This document shows positions 11,738-23,119 of a DNA stretch of 64,000 nucleotides, piece after piece (position 1 is the first letter of the stretch; each line of letters opens with the position of its first letter). A program made the position numbers and the translations under genes. Source of the DNA: Parvularia atlantis (taxonomy: Eukaryota; Opisthokonta; Rotosphaerida); contig CALSCO010001386.1 in NCBI GenBank assembly GCA_943704415.1, positions 1-64,000 on the forward strand. The letters run 5' to 3'. The notes beneath the pieces are model-generated. The model saw nothing but the letters and a program-made list of their open reading frames with translations. It was not told where the DNA came from and made no database searches.

Positions 11738-13375
11738 ATGTATCGTGTGCAAGCAACGAGCTGGATCGATGCGCCCGGCGGGGGCGGCGCGTGGCGCACG
11801 ACGACGGTCGAGGTGACGGCGCGCGGCGTCGAGCTGAGCGCGGACGGGAAGCGGCGGGTGTGCGCGCAGACGGGGCGGGCGCGATGTGCGTGACGTGGCA
11901 CGGCAGACTGTCAGCTTCCGCGACGTCGTGCGCGTGGCCAAGGACGCGTCGTACTGGGTCGTGCCGGACGCGGTTACGCTCACGCTCGGCAACGGGCGCG
12001 TGGAGCACATCGCGGGCCTGCCGCACCAACACGACGCGTTCCTCGTCCTCAGCCACTTCTGGCACGGGTGCGCGCGCTGCCGAACGCGCGTGTGCTGACC
12101 GGCCCCGTTGCAGATGGTGGGCCACCGTCAACGCGCTCAAGACGGGACACGAGGCCGGGATGCACGCCGCGCCCCGGCTCAGCGGAGCGGTGCTCGCGCC
12201 CGAGATGGCCAACGCGCTCGTGCGCCTCGTCACTCGCGTGATCGGCTCGCGAGCTGACGCGCGATCGACGCCGCAGCGGCGCCTGGACGAGGCGGCCGCG
12301 GCCGGCGCGGACGCGGCACGCGAGCTTGCGCGGCAGACGGGTGCGCGATGTGCCCCGGTGCGCGGCAGTGGATCGCTCACGTCCGCCTGCAGAGCAGCTC
12401 GAGCGCATCTACAGCGGCACGGTCGAGGTCAACCACAACCTGGGCGTGACGCAGCGCCTGCTCGACAGCATGTCGTCGTGGTGGTACGTGCCGATGACCA
12501 CGGCGAGCGCGGCGCCGTCGAGCAAGGGTGCAGCGTCTGCTGCGACCGCCGCGCCGGCCGTGACCAAGACGCCCGGCCCGCGCGACCCGCCCGGGTGGGC
12601 AATGTATGCGGCCGAGGCGCGTCGCGCGTTGTGCACACTGCGCCGCCGGCTGACCGCGGCGTGCCTGCACAGAAGCGCGGCGAGTACGCGGCCCTGCGCA
12701 TCGACGAAGCCGGCCACTGTGCGTGCGGCCGCGTGCCCGTTCGCGCTCACACGCCGCACAGACCGCGCCTGCACGCTCCGCTGCGGCAACGGCGGCGTGC
12801 GGCTGCACGACGAGGAGCGGCAGAAGAACGAGACAGTGCCGCTGGCCAGCGTCGCGTCAGTCGCGTGCGACCTCGACCGCTGCCGCCTCGTCATCCGCGA
12901 TCGCGGCGGCGTAACGCACGAGCTGCTGAGCGCGCGGCTGTCGGTGCTGGCCGCGCACGTGCACCGCTGGCTGCCGGACGCCGGCAGCGCGGGCGCGCAG
13001 CTGTCAAAGACGTCGGCGCACAAGGCGTGGGGTGCGGCCGCCGCTGAGGTGGACGAGGCGGTCGTGCGACCCGTGGCCGTGACGTGGCTGCGCGTGGATG
13101 GACCCGCGCGCCCCGCGTCGGCCGCGAGCGAGAGCACGGGCAGTGGCGGCATGCAGGCGCAGCTGCGCGCGACCGAGCAGCTGCCCGGCACGGACGCGTT
13201 CCTGGACGAGGTGTCGGCACAGGTGTCACGGCTAGGCCAGCTGGCGACGGCGCTCAACACAACGCTCGTGAGCAACGACGAGCTGCTGGACCGCATCGAG
13301 CGCCAGGTCGACCAGGCCGACGCGGCGCTGCACAAGCAGACACGCCAGGCCGTGCGCATAACCAAGGCGCTGTGA
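11738..13375 (+). CDS. SNAP47: SNAP-47-like Qbc SNARE
   Basis: A membrane-fusion SNARE with two SNARE helices. The N-terminus is PH/GRAM-like: joined exons read KRRTVSFRDVVRVAKDASYW, VTLTLGNGRVEHIAGL and HDAFLVLSHFWHGWW. These match SNAP-47 segment by segment (VSFPLSSIVEIKKEAS.., then EHFWR). The Qb helix is ARELARQTEQLERIYSGTVE, running to TQRLLDSMSSWWYVP. A second PH-like stretch follows (GGVRLHDEERQ, SVACDLDRCRLVIRDRGG). The Qc helix is at the end: LGQLATALNTTLVSNDELL, DRIERQVDQADAALH. There is no transmembrane segment, as in the family. Start is the ATG at 11738 (MYRVQATSWIDAPGG). The stop is 15 bp from that of the convergent SET gene. Confidence 0.85.
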
Positions 13376-13390
13376 ACGTTGTATGTCATG

Positions 13391-14477
13391 TCACCCATTT
13401 GCGCCCTCTGTCTGCTCACAGCACAGCTCGCACGCACACGTGAAGTAGTAGTGCTCGCGCAGGAACGCCTGGCGCAGCTCACGGCACGCGTCCTCGGCCG
13501 AGTAGCACAGCGAAAGCTCGTCGCCCGCGCGCACGGGCGCCGTCGTCACGACCATCGCGTGCCCGTCCGCGTAGAGAAAGCGGCAGTTGGCGCGGCAGCT
13601 GTGGTTGAAGAAGGACGCGAGCGGGAACATGGCGACGCCGACCGGGTCCCAGTCCTCGTCGAGTACATTGAAGCTGTTGCAGCGCACGCGCAGGAACGCC
13701 TCGCGCAGCGCGTCCTCGCTCAGCGGCGCATCCGCGTGCTCGCGCGCCGGCACAGTGAGCAGCTGCCGCCGATCGTGCGACGCGCCCTTGGGGTGGAAGC
13801 ACGCAAGCGCCGTGCGCACGACGTAGGCGACCGTCTCGAGCTGCCCGGGCGTGAGCAGGTCGCGGCGGTCCATCATGCTCGCCACGTCGACGAAGCTGCT
13901 CAGCAGCACCGCGTCGTCCCCCTCGGGCTCGGGTGGCACTGGTGCGTGTGCCTTCCACGCTCGCTCCGCCGCGAGCATGATGCAGAGACGGACCTGGTCC
14001 CAGGTCTCGCGAAACTCGCGGTGCACCGATCGCTTCGTCGCCTTGAAGGCCGCGCGCTGCACGCCCGCGAGCCGCTGCAGCGCGCGGCACTCGCCGCCCG
14101 CGCGGTGCGGGCCGTCGGGGCGCGTGCACTGCTCGAGGCACGCGAGCGAGCACAAGAAGATCTGGCCGCGGCACGCCTCGCACGTGATCGTCCATTTGCG
14201 CGGCCCGGACGCGAGGCACTCGTGGCACACGAGGCGCTGCTCCCACGCGCGCACGCACGCACGTCAATCGGCCTGCACGAGCGATGGGCTTGCAACGCGC
14301 CTTGTACTTGTCGCCAACGCCGAACGCAAGCCAGCGCGTGCGCATCACGACCGCGCCCTCGGATAGGTCCACGCGGCTCGCAACGTACCAGCCGCGCGCC
14401 GCATCGGCCTCGTCCGGCGCGGCGCCGGCCACGCGCAGCCGCGGATGCGCCCTCAGTGCGGGCGGCACGTCACGCAT
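13391..14477 (-). CDS. SMYD-like SET-domain protein
   Basis: A probable protein-lysine methyltransferase with a split SET domain. The ATG at 14477 gives MRDVPPALRAHPRLRV, then the SET-N strand GWYVASRVDLSEGAVVM. A MYND-type zinc module follows: LVCHECLASG, ITCEACRGQIFLCSLACLEQ. The SET core shows FNVLDEDWDPVGVAMFPLAS, the cofactor motif FFNHSCRANCRF, and GDELSLCYS. A post-SET Cys cluster (YYFTCACELC) closes the protein. NHSCxxN and the second Cys cluster are the SMYD signatures. The intron separating GDKYK from RLVCHECL is best read as a GC-AG intron (14237-14300). The substrate cannot be told from sequence. Confidence 0.85.
14237..14300 (-). other. Likely GC-AG intron in SMYD-like gene
   Basis: To join VGDKYK to RLVCHECLASG in frame, the intron must begin GCGCGT after AAG and end GGGAGCAG. 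The GT donors nearby give wrong phases. It is 64 nt with GATTGACG as branch-like site. Confidence 0.55.
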
Positions 14478-14592
14478 GTGAACTTGCGCGTAGACAGCCA
14501 CATTCTTGTGCGTGCGTCCTGCGCGCTGCCGTGCGCCGCCCGCCGTGCGCGTGACCGACCGCGCGCGCACAGCCGATCGGCCCACGGCGACG

Positions 14593-16945
14593 ATGCGCTG
14601 GTGGGACGCAGCGCTCGCGCGCGAGCAGCGCCGGCTGCTTGTGTACCGCGTCTCGCTCGGCGCGGCGCTGCTCGTGCTCGTCGTCGCCGCCGGCGCGCTC
14701 ATCGTGTACCTGTTCGACGGGTGCAAGTTCCCCGGGGGCGGGTACCAGGGCTGCTGCGCCCAGGTCGTGCTCGGGCAGCAGTCGTGCACGAGCGAGACGG
14801 GCGTGCTGCAGTGCTGCTACCTCTCGGGCGGGCTCAACTGCACCACGGCGCCGGCCGAGGAGGGCAAGTGCACCGCGCCGCGCACGGACGACGCGACAAC
14901 GGCGATGGCCCTTGCGATCACGGGCATTCTCGTGAGCTACCTCGTCGTGAGCATTGCCTGGCCGCTCTACGTCTATACGAGCCAGCAGGCGATCCACCCG
15001 CTCTTTGTGCGCATCGCCCGCACCGCGTCCGAGGACACGCCACCGGACGACGTCGCGGCGCTCGTGGCCGACATCAACAAGAACGCCGCGTTCGAGATCG
15101 TCGGCATCCTCCCGCCCGACGTCCGCCTCGCCGTCGACCGCACCACCCAGGAGGCCCTGCACGAGCCGCTCCGCGTCGTCCTGCCCACGCTGCTCTGGGC
15201 GTGGCTGTCGCCGCAGGGCCACCAGTTCCTCGACACGTGGAGCTCGCGCGGCACACGCGTCGGCAAGCGTACGTCCGGCCGCATCCTCTTCCTCTCGGCC
15301 GCGCTCAACCGGGCCGACCTGCTGCGCGTCATCGTCACTGCGCGCCTGACCGACGCCAACATCTCCGTGCTCAACACGGGCTGCGACATCAGCTTTGCCG
15401 ACCTTGTGCGTGCGGTCTGGCCTGGCTGCGTGACTGCCTGCCGCTCACGCTGCGCACGCGCGCGCGCGCGTGCGCAGGAGCCCGTGCCGTGGCGCATCGC
15501 GCTGCAGGCGCTCATCACGGCCGGCGTCGTCAACATCCTTGCGCCGATCAGCGCCCTCAACAGCACGCCCGACCAGTATCCGCAGCGCATGCCGCCGCCG
15601 CTCATCGTCGCGACCGTGCTCGGGCACCTTGACGTGGTCGTGGCCCTGCTCGAGATGCGCGCGAACCCGTCGATCACCTTTGTCGGCGGCATGACCCCGC
15701 TGCACTACGCCGCCAAGTTTGGCTTTGGCGAGATTGCCAAAATGCTCATCTTCAGCGGCGCGTCGGCTGAGACGCGCTCGACCGCGGGCACGACGCCGAT
15801 GGACCTCGCGTCCAACGCTGACGTGCAGGTGATCATGCGCGCGGCCCTTGCCGCCAAGCGCAAGGTCGACCAGGCCGCGCGCGACACGGCGCTCTCGCCG
15901 ATTGAGTCCGAAGCGCTCCTGCTCTTTGGCGAGATGCGCCTGACCGAGCGCACCAACGCCGATACGCTCAAGGGCACGTTCCGCGGCATGAGCGTCGCCG
16001 TGCAGGCGCGCGCAGCCCCGCGCGAGGCGCACAAGACCATCCTGACCGAGGCCGCCGTCCTGCGCACGCTCGCCCACGCGAACCTGCTCGCGCTCTACGG
16101 CGTCGCGCTCGGGCCCGAGGACAAGCGGCTGTACTTTCTGCAGGAGGTGGCGTCGTGCGCTTCAGTGCGCAGGCCGTGTCTCACTCGCGCGCTGGTGCGC
16201 ACGCAGCCGATCGAGGCCGACACCTTGCTCGATTACATCCGCCAGCGCGCGCGCCGCGGCCAGGCGCTCACACTCACGCTCAAGCGGCAGGTGGCCGCGC
16301 AGATCGCCGACGGCATCGCGTGCCTGCACGGGAGCGGGCTGCTGCACCGGCACGTCGCTGCGCGCAACGTACTCGCCGTGCGCCCGCCCACGCCCTCTGC
16401 GCCGATCGTGCCCAAGATCATCAACGTCTCGCTCGGCGACCAGCCCACGAGCGCCGACGTGTCCTGGACCGCCCCCGAGTCGCTGCAGGACCCGGCCAAG
16501 CACGTGTCGGCGTCGGACGCGTGGTCCTTCGGCGTGCTGTACTGGGAGCTGCTGACGGACGGGCTGGTGCCGTTTGGCACGGCGCAGCCGAGCGACGTGC
16601 GGGAGCGCATCCTCGGCGGCGAGGTGCTCTCGCGCGTGCCCAACACGCCCTCGGACGACACGATGATCATGATGGACTGCTGGCAAACCGACCCAGACCT
16701 GCGGTGCGCGGCGTGCACGTGCGGCCCGCCCCACCCGCCCGCGTGCCTCACCGCCGCCCCCGCGCAGACCCACCTTCAAGCAGCTGCGCCGGCGCCTCGA
16801 GCAGCTGCAGTCGTCGACATCGATCCCACGCCCGCAGGCGTCGCCGACCAAGGCCGCGCGGGGCGCCCGCGCCTCGAGCGCGCCCGCGAGCGAGACGTCG
16901 CCGCTGCTCGTGCGGCAGTACTCGGGCTCGTCCCTGGACGACTGA
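14593..16945 (+). CDS. Two-span membrane ankyrin pseudokinase (TKL-like)
   Basis: The ATG at 14593 opens a protein with a first membrane helix (VSLGAALLVLVVAAGALIVY), a Cys-rich exposed loop of about 60 residues (DGCKFPGGGYQGCC to EEGKC), and a second helix (MALAITGILVSYLVVSIAW). Ankyrin-like repeats follow (PPLIVATVLGHLDVVVALLE, GMTPLHYAAKFGFGEIAKML). A C-terminal kinase-like domain then keeps its scaffold: SWTAPESLQ, SDAWSFGVLYWELLTDG. Three catalytic motifs are lost: VAVQ replaces VAxK, HRHVAARN replaces HRDLAARN, and NVSLG stands where DFG is expected. It is therefore probably a non-catalytic signalling or scaffold protein. The tail ends TSPLLVRQYSGSSLDD. Two of its few introns lie after FADL and after LQEVA. 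Confidence 0.85.
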
Positions 16946-17005
16946 GAGAGAGGCGAAGATTCGTTCGCAGCAGTGACATACGACAAGTTACAACAGCAGC
17001 ACCTC

Positions 17006-19694
17006 TCATGCGGCGGCGGGCGCGGGAGGCTCGCCCGCGTCCTCCGCGCCCGGGCTGGTGGCCGCGGCCGCCTTGGCCTTCTTTGTGCCCTTCTTGGCCT
17101 TGGGCTTCTGCGGCGACGGCGGGCGTGTGAGCGGCGCGCATGCGCGCACGGTTCGCACACACGAGCACGGGCGAGGCGTCGGCGCTGCCCGGTGCCGCGG
17201 CGGCCCGCCGTGTGCGCTTGGGCACGGCCGCGGGCGAGTTTTCGACGCTCGACGACGGCGCAATGCCGTCCACGGCCTTGGCCTTGGCCTTGCCCTTGGT
17301 CGGCTTGCGCTGGCGGCCGGCCAAGTCAGCTCGCGGCTACTTGCAGGCGCCATAGCGCGCGCACCGGCTTGTCGGACTTTTTCTTGGTCTTGCGAGGCGG
17401 CGCGTCCAGCTGCGATGCGCCGAGCGGGTCCGCCGCTGCTGTCCCGGCCACACCCTCGTCGCCCGATGCCAGCTCGTCGCCCGACGAGGCCAGGTCGTCG
17501 CCCGACGACGTCACGTCGTCCGTCGAGTAAGCGTCGTCGTCAGACGCCTCGCGTCGCGCGACGCGGCTTGCCGCCGGCCCGTCCGCCAGCGACACGTACG
17601 TCTCGTCTGCCTGGCTTTCGTCTCGCTCGCGCGGGACGGATGACTGGCGCCACAGCCGCGCGTGAGCACGGTTGCGAGCATGGTGCGCGCGCGGACGCGC
17701 ACCCTGCTGGGCATGGGCGAGAAGGATGTGCGTGGGGTGTAGGCGTTCGTTGCCGTGCCAGCGGTCGCCATGGCGCCGGACGTGATGTCGGCCAGCGGCG
17801 CCTCGCCAGTCTGCGCAGCCTCTGCGCGGGCCGGGGGGTGCGTGAGCAGCGGGTCACGTGGCTGGCAGGGCGAGGGAGGACGCACGCTGCCAGAGCGACG
17901 TTGTCTGCGTGCTCGGGACGCCGGGCGCGACGTGTGCGCCGTCGTCCAGGTCGATCTCGTCCGCCGCGACGGAGCCCGCGGGCTCCTCGACGTCGGCATC
18001 GTTCGCGACCGTCGTCGTGGGCGGATTGGCCGCGGGCTCGGCCTGCGGCTTGTCTGGCCCGATTTTGATCTGCAGCAGCGCGTGGAAGGCTGCCGAGGCG
18101 CGCGGTCGGCGGCACGGCCTGCTGTACGAGCGTACACGCACGCTGGCGGCAGATCGGGCACTTGTTGGACTGGAAGCGGAGCTGCTCGGCGCACTGCGAG
18201 CACAGGCACAGGTGCCGGCACGGCAGCACGACCGTGTCCTTCGGGTCCGACATGCACACGACGCACTCGCGTGTCGTGTCGCCGCTGCTTGGCGTGAGCC
18301 CCTCCACCGCGCGCACGACATCGGGCGCGCACGCACCTGTCGTCGCCACCGTCCGTTGTTTGCTCGATGCCAAAAATCTCCTGCAGCAGGAACGACACGC
18401 CGTGCGCGACGACCTTCTGCTTAAGCACCTTGCGATGTCCTCGACGGTCAGCCGCGTGCGTGCGGTGAGCGACGGGGGGCGCCGCGCACCTTGGCGTCGG
18501 CGTGGCCCGACTCGCCGGGTGCGTTGAACGTGAGCAGCGTGCTCTCCGTCTGGATCTCGTCGATCGACGATGCGAGCATCCCTGGCGGGTACGCGTTGCG
18601 CATTTCGGTGACCGCTTGAGTGTCTTTGTGGATGCGGCCGGCTGGCAGGGTGAGCAGACCGCGCGCGCGGCGGAGTGCGGGAGTACGGAAGCGGATGAGG
18701 GGAAAAGGGCGGGCGCATCACACACCGTGCTGCAGGCCCTGCGCCGCGTGCACGTCGGGCGGGATCGAGCTGAGCAGGATCACGAGCGGGTACACGCCCT
18801 TGATGTGGCTCTCGTGGTCGACCTGCGCACGTCGCCCCGCTCAGCGCTGCCCAGGGCGTGCTCAGCGGGGCATGCCAACGCACCTGCAGCTCCTCGGCCG
18901 TGTACAGCGACAGGTCGAGCGCGTGCTCGGGCGGCAGCGCAAACGTCTGCCCAAGGCCCTTCGGGAACGAGAAGACGGGCAGGTGCCCCTCGGGGCGCGC
19001 GGCCGTGTACCTGCGGTGCGCGCGCGCGTGGGGGAGCGGGGTTGAGCCGGCCGATGCGCGAGCCCCGGTCGCGAATGTGACGCACACGACGTTGTGCTTG
19101 GCGTTGATCGACTCGGTGCACGCGACGAAGAGCTGCACGGTGCACGGCGTGTCGGCGTCGAACGCGAAGCTGACGGTGTAGCGCATGGGGCTCGTGCTGC
19201 GGGCGATGCACGGCCCCCAATGAGCCCCGATGGCGACAGAGCGCGCGGCCGGCGCCGCACCCCTCGACGGCGGCCAGCTTGAACGTGTTGCGCTTGAGGT
19301 GGACGAACGAGCGCACGGTCGTCGTCGTCTGCACCTCGGGCGTGGGGTGGCCCTGCGCGCACCGCGCGTCACCCCTCCACGTGCCCGTCACGTGCGCGTC
19401 GCGGCGGGCCGCACCATCCGGCTCAGGCCGAACGCCGTCATGGGCGAGAAGTCGCTCGTGAGCCCGCCAAAGAGGAACGCGTCGGGCGCGGCCGTGTACT
19501 CCTGCCCGCCCATCACAAAGTGCGGCCCAAAGTACAGCCCGCGCTCGGCCTCGGCAGCCTGCGCCGCGGCCGTGGCGGCCTCGAGGTCGGCTTGGCGTGG
19601 CGCGCCTGTGGCTGCTGCCGTGAGCACGGTGGTCACGCGGCCAACCGCGCGCGGCGGCCGCACCGGCGCGCAGGCGGCTGGGCAGCTGCCCCAT
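17006..19694 (-). CDS. MGRN1: Mahogunin/RNF157-type RING ubiquitin ligase
   Basis: The start at 19694 gives MGQLPSRLR, a myristoylation-type N-terminus like mammalian MGSILSRR. The mahogunin domain follows: [20 protein letters not shown] with [10 protein letters not shown], then [20 protein letters not shown] and [19 protein letters not shown]. The RING is [41 protein letters not shown]; the next exon continues [11 protein letters not shown], as in MGRN1. The family adds ubiquitin to endosomal and receptor targets. After the RING comes a long tail not typical of the animal proteins: an acidic Ser/Asp block ([18 protein letters not shown]) and a Lys/Ala/Pro block ([16 protein letters not shown]). 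Frames across the tail introns join cleanly, so I keep it as one gene. Confidence 0.85.
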
Positions 19695-19859
19695 TCGCTG
19701 TGTGGTCGGCTCGCCGCGGACGCGCGGTGCTGCTGCTGGGGGGGGGGGGGGCGCGCGTCACGTCAGCGGGGCCGCGCGGCTGCGGAAGGGAGGCGGCGGT
19801 CGAACGGCGCGGCGTGTGTACACCGCAGATAGACTGATAATTATTGACAAAGTGATCGC

Positions 19860-21202
19860 ATGCGCGACGCGTTCGCCTTCGCCGGCAACGTGCACTGGTT
19901 CCCCGGGCACATGGCGCGAGGCCTGCGCCTGATGCGCGAGGCGCTGCGTCGCGTCGACGTCGTCGTCGAGGTCCGCGATGCGCGCCTCCCGCTCACGTCC
20001 GTCAACCCGCACGTCGAGCGCCTCGCCGCAAACCACGACCGCATCGTCGTCTACAACAAGGCCGACCTGGCCAACAGCAACATGCAGGCGGTGCGGCGCC
20101 GCCGGCGCGTCGATGCACCGCGCGGGCTGAGACACGCCAGGTCATCGCCAGGGCCTTTGAGCAGCACACGGCCCTGCCGCCGCCGCTGTTCACCAACGCG
20201 CTCGAGAACCGCAACCTGCACGAGATCGTCCGGCTTGCGCACAGTGCGATGCACAGCCGCGTGCGCATCGGCCTGAGGCGCGGGCGGGCGCAGACGTCGG
20301 GCGGCACAAGGCCGGCCCGCTCGTGTACCGGCCCGAGGTCACGATGATGGTCGTGGGCATCCCAAACGTGGGCAAGTCGTCGCTGATCAACGCGCTGCGC
20401 CGGCTCGGCACGCGCAAGGGTGCGGCACGCGCGTGAGTCTGCGGGGGCGCCGCTGAGGCGTGTGCTGCACAGGCAAGGCCGCGGCGGTCGGGAGCCTGCC
20501 AGGCGTGACGCGGACGGTGATGGGGCGGATCAAGGTGCTCGACAGCCCGCCGACGTACATGATCGACACACCTGGTGCGCGGGGCGCTGCTGAACGCTCT
20601 CTTGCTCGCGTGCTCACGGTCTGCCAGGCGTCTTTGTGCCACACGTGCCCGACCAGACGAGCGGGCTCAAGCTCGGGCTGATCGGTGCGCGTGTCTGTTC
20701 TCGCGCGCTTTGGGCCTGACGGCGCCGCGCGGCAGCCGCGATCAAGGACCACCTCGTGGGCGAGCTCGTCCTGGCCGACTTTCTCCTGTACACGCTCAAC
20801 CGCATCGGCTCGACGGCGTACCTGGCGCCGTGCGGTCTGCGCGAGCCGAGCGACGACATCACGGTCGTGCTCACGGCGCTCAGCCGGCGCGTCGGGGCCG
20901 TGCTGCGCCAGGGCGAGCCGGACCTGGACCTGGCGGCGCGGCACTTTCTGACGGTGCGCCCTGCGGCGGCTGCGTGTTCGTTGTGCTGAGCGCAATGGCG
21001 GCAGAGCTACCGCGAGGGGCGGCTGGGGCGCTACACGCTTGACGTGCTCACGCCCGACACGCTCGCGGCTGCGTTCCGCCGCACGACGGCCGAGCTCGAC
21101 GACGGCGACGACCGCCACGACCGGCGCAGCACTGCGCCCGGGCGACCCGCGAGCGCCGAGAGCAGCCCAGACGCCGAGCAGCGCAGCGCACTCACTGTAT
21201 GA
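19860..21202 (+). CDS. MTG1: Mitochondrial ribosome-associated GTPase MTG1
   Basis: A circularly permuted GTPase that assists large mitoribosomal subunit assembly at the inner membrane. The order G4-G5-G1-G2-G3 is visible: YNKADLANSN comes first, then VVGIPNVGKSSLINALRR (P-loop), then GSLPGVTRTVMG (switch I), then YMIDTPG (G3). The start GNVHWFPGHMARGLRLMREA with VDVVVEVRDARLPLTSVNP is diagnostic of the YlqF/MTG1 group. The C-terminal part (LVLADFLLYTLNR..) is conserved too. The start is the ATG at 19860. About seven introns are present. The stop is only 14 bp from the stop of the convergent gene. Confidence 0.92.
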
Positions 21203-21216
21203 ACACGGCACAACAA

Positions 21217-21839
21217 TCACGCCCGCACGCCCCACTGCGTCAGGAGGATGTTGAGGATGTGCTGCCACCCCTCCGACAGGTGCACCTGCGCGCACGCGCG
21301 TGTCGGTGCGCGTCTCCATACACGCGCCCGCGACGCACCACGACGTGAGGCCGCAGGACGTGCACGTTGGGCGGGTCGGCCACGTGCCGCGCCAGCAGCG
21401 TCACGGCCGTTTCCTTCTCGGCCAGGTACGGCAGCTGGTCGAGGATGCGCCCTGGCCGGCGTGGGTCAGCTGTGCGCACGCACCCCGCGCCGCACGCCGC
21501 ACCGAGCTGCGCGCACGATACGATCGGCCCCGCGAGCACCGTGCGCACGACCTCGAGCCGCGGCCCCGGCCCACTGCACCGCGCCAGCCGCTCCAGCAGC
21601 TGCTCGTGCGCGTCGTCCGGCAGGATCGGGCCCTGGCTGGGCCGCCACGCGCCGACGACCCCCGCCGACGTAGCAGATACAGGCACGCGGGCGACGAGCT
21701 GGGCGAGCGCCGTCAGCGCGGCCGTCGCCTCGGCATCGCGCCGCTCGAGCTCTGCGGGCGCCCGGGCGTCACTCGCGGTGGGTGCGCTGCGCGTGCAGCG
21801 AGCACGGCACCCTCCAGTCGCGCGGCAACGTTGGTGCTC
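21217..21839 (-). CDS. DUF4476-like protein
   Basis: The start is the ATG near 21839 (MSTNVAARLE), spliced to ELERRDAEATAALTALAQLV. The centre reads LPDDAHEQLLERLARCSGPG, PRLEVVRTVLAGPIVSCAQL, then LPYLAEKETAVTLLARHVAD and PPNVHVLRPHVV. The end is VHLSEGWQHILNILLTQWGVRA. The pattern of a first helix, R-L..V, QL..LL, a helix ending in a D-P-N-like turn, and a closing W-x-x-I helix resembles DUF4476, a domain of unknown role found in amoebae and bacteria. It has no signal peptide or membrane segment. The assignment is by eye and moderate. Confidence 0.5.
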
Positions 21840-21895
21840 ATCGGCCCAGCACGGAAAAATGAACACAGCACTCTCTCTCTGTCGCGCGCTCTCGC

Positions 21896-23032
21896 TCAGC
21901 GCTTCTGCGCCTGGTAGCCGTAGTGCAGGTCGGTGCAGTCGTCGGCCGAGATCTTGACCCAGCCGTCCTTTGTGACGTGGTACACGTGCACGATGCCGCC
22001 CGAGAACGAGTCGCGGTGCGTCGCGTGGTAGATGGCGCGGCGACCGAGCTCGGCGGCCTGCTGCGGCGTCATGTCCCACTTGAGCTCGTTGTCGAGCACA
22101 CCGTAGGCTTGCGGGGGCCGGGCGAGCGCGTGAGGGGCGTGCGTCGCGTGCGCACGCGACGCAACGCACCGTATGTCGAGCCCGAGCCGACCGAGAACAG
22201 GTCGCCCTTGAGCCGCTGGCCGTCCGAGTCGACGTAGAACAGCGCCGGGCCGGTCTTGTCCCAGCCCGTGATCATCGTGCCCATCGACAGGCCCTGGCGT
22301 GCACGCCCGTCAGCAAGCACGAAGCAAGGGGCGCGAGGGCGAGGGCGCGCACCATGCCCTTGTAGCCGTAGACCATGTTGGCAAGCACCTTGGACGCGGC
22401 CGCGACCGAGATGCGCTCCTTGTTCTGCAACTCGTACAGGCTGCGGTGCGCACGTGCGCGCGCATTGGCCGGTGGCCGGTGGCCGGTGGCTGGGCAGGGC
22501 GTGCGGCGGGCGGGGCGCACCGGCACCGCCGGCCCAGCTCGCGCTCCCAGAAGGAGCAGTCGGCCGCGCCGCCGGCCATGGTCCCGAGCAGGTACGGGTT
22601 GATCTCGATCACCTTCTTCACGTCCTGTGAGGCTGCGCGCGCGCGCGTCTCGCGGGGCTCAGCGGCGGCCGCCGAAGCGTGTGCGCGCGCGCACCAATGT
22701 ACGAGCCGCCGGTCGCGCGCGAGTCGACGGCGACGATGACGCCGTGGGCGAACTTGAACGCAAGCGTGGTCGTGCCGTGCTCGAAGCGGATCTTGACGGG
22801 CGACGCCGACGTCTCGCTCGTGTACGGCGCGAGGAAGTCGACGGGCTGATGGTGCGCGCAGTCAGAGAAAGGCAGCAACAGAGAGGTGGCGGCGCACGTT
22901 CATGCCCGGCGGCAGCTCGAGCGCGTGCACGCCGCGGTGCGCCAGCGGCAGCGCCCCCGCGAGCAGGTCGTCGTCGGCCGCGACGAGGGCCTCCGCGCGC
23001 CGCGGCGCGTCGAGGAACGCGAACGGGGCCAT
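21896..23032 (-). CDS. PSMB5: Proteasome subunit beta type-5
   Basis: Chymotrypsin-like catalytic subunit of the 20S proteasome. A propeptide starts at the ATG at 23032 ([12 protein letters not shown]) and ends in KIRFEHG before the mature N-terminal Thr of TTTLAFKF. The catalytic Asp lies in [15 protein letters not shown] and Lys33 in [15 protein letters not shown]. Other conserved blocks are [60 protein letters not shown] and [15 protein letters not shown]. Near identity to animal beta5 makes this certain. It is divergent from U2AF35, with 87 bp between start codons. Confidence 0.97.
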
Positions 23033-23119
23033 GGTCGCTCGCTCTCTGTGTGCTGACGCGGCGCTCACCCGGGTAACTAGCAGTCGCGTGGCTGGCACGC
23101 GGCACTTTCCACCGTGGAG

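Noticed and set aside
16150-16420. Pseudokinase motifs restored by alternative splicing
   Set aside because: The VAVQ, HRHVAARN and NVSLG sites all lie well inside exons, with conserved flanking sequence in frame. No splice choice would restore the missing residues.
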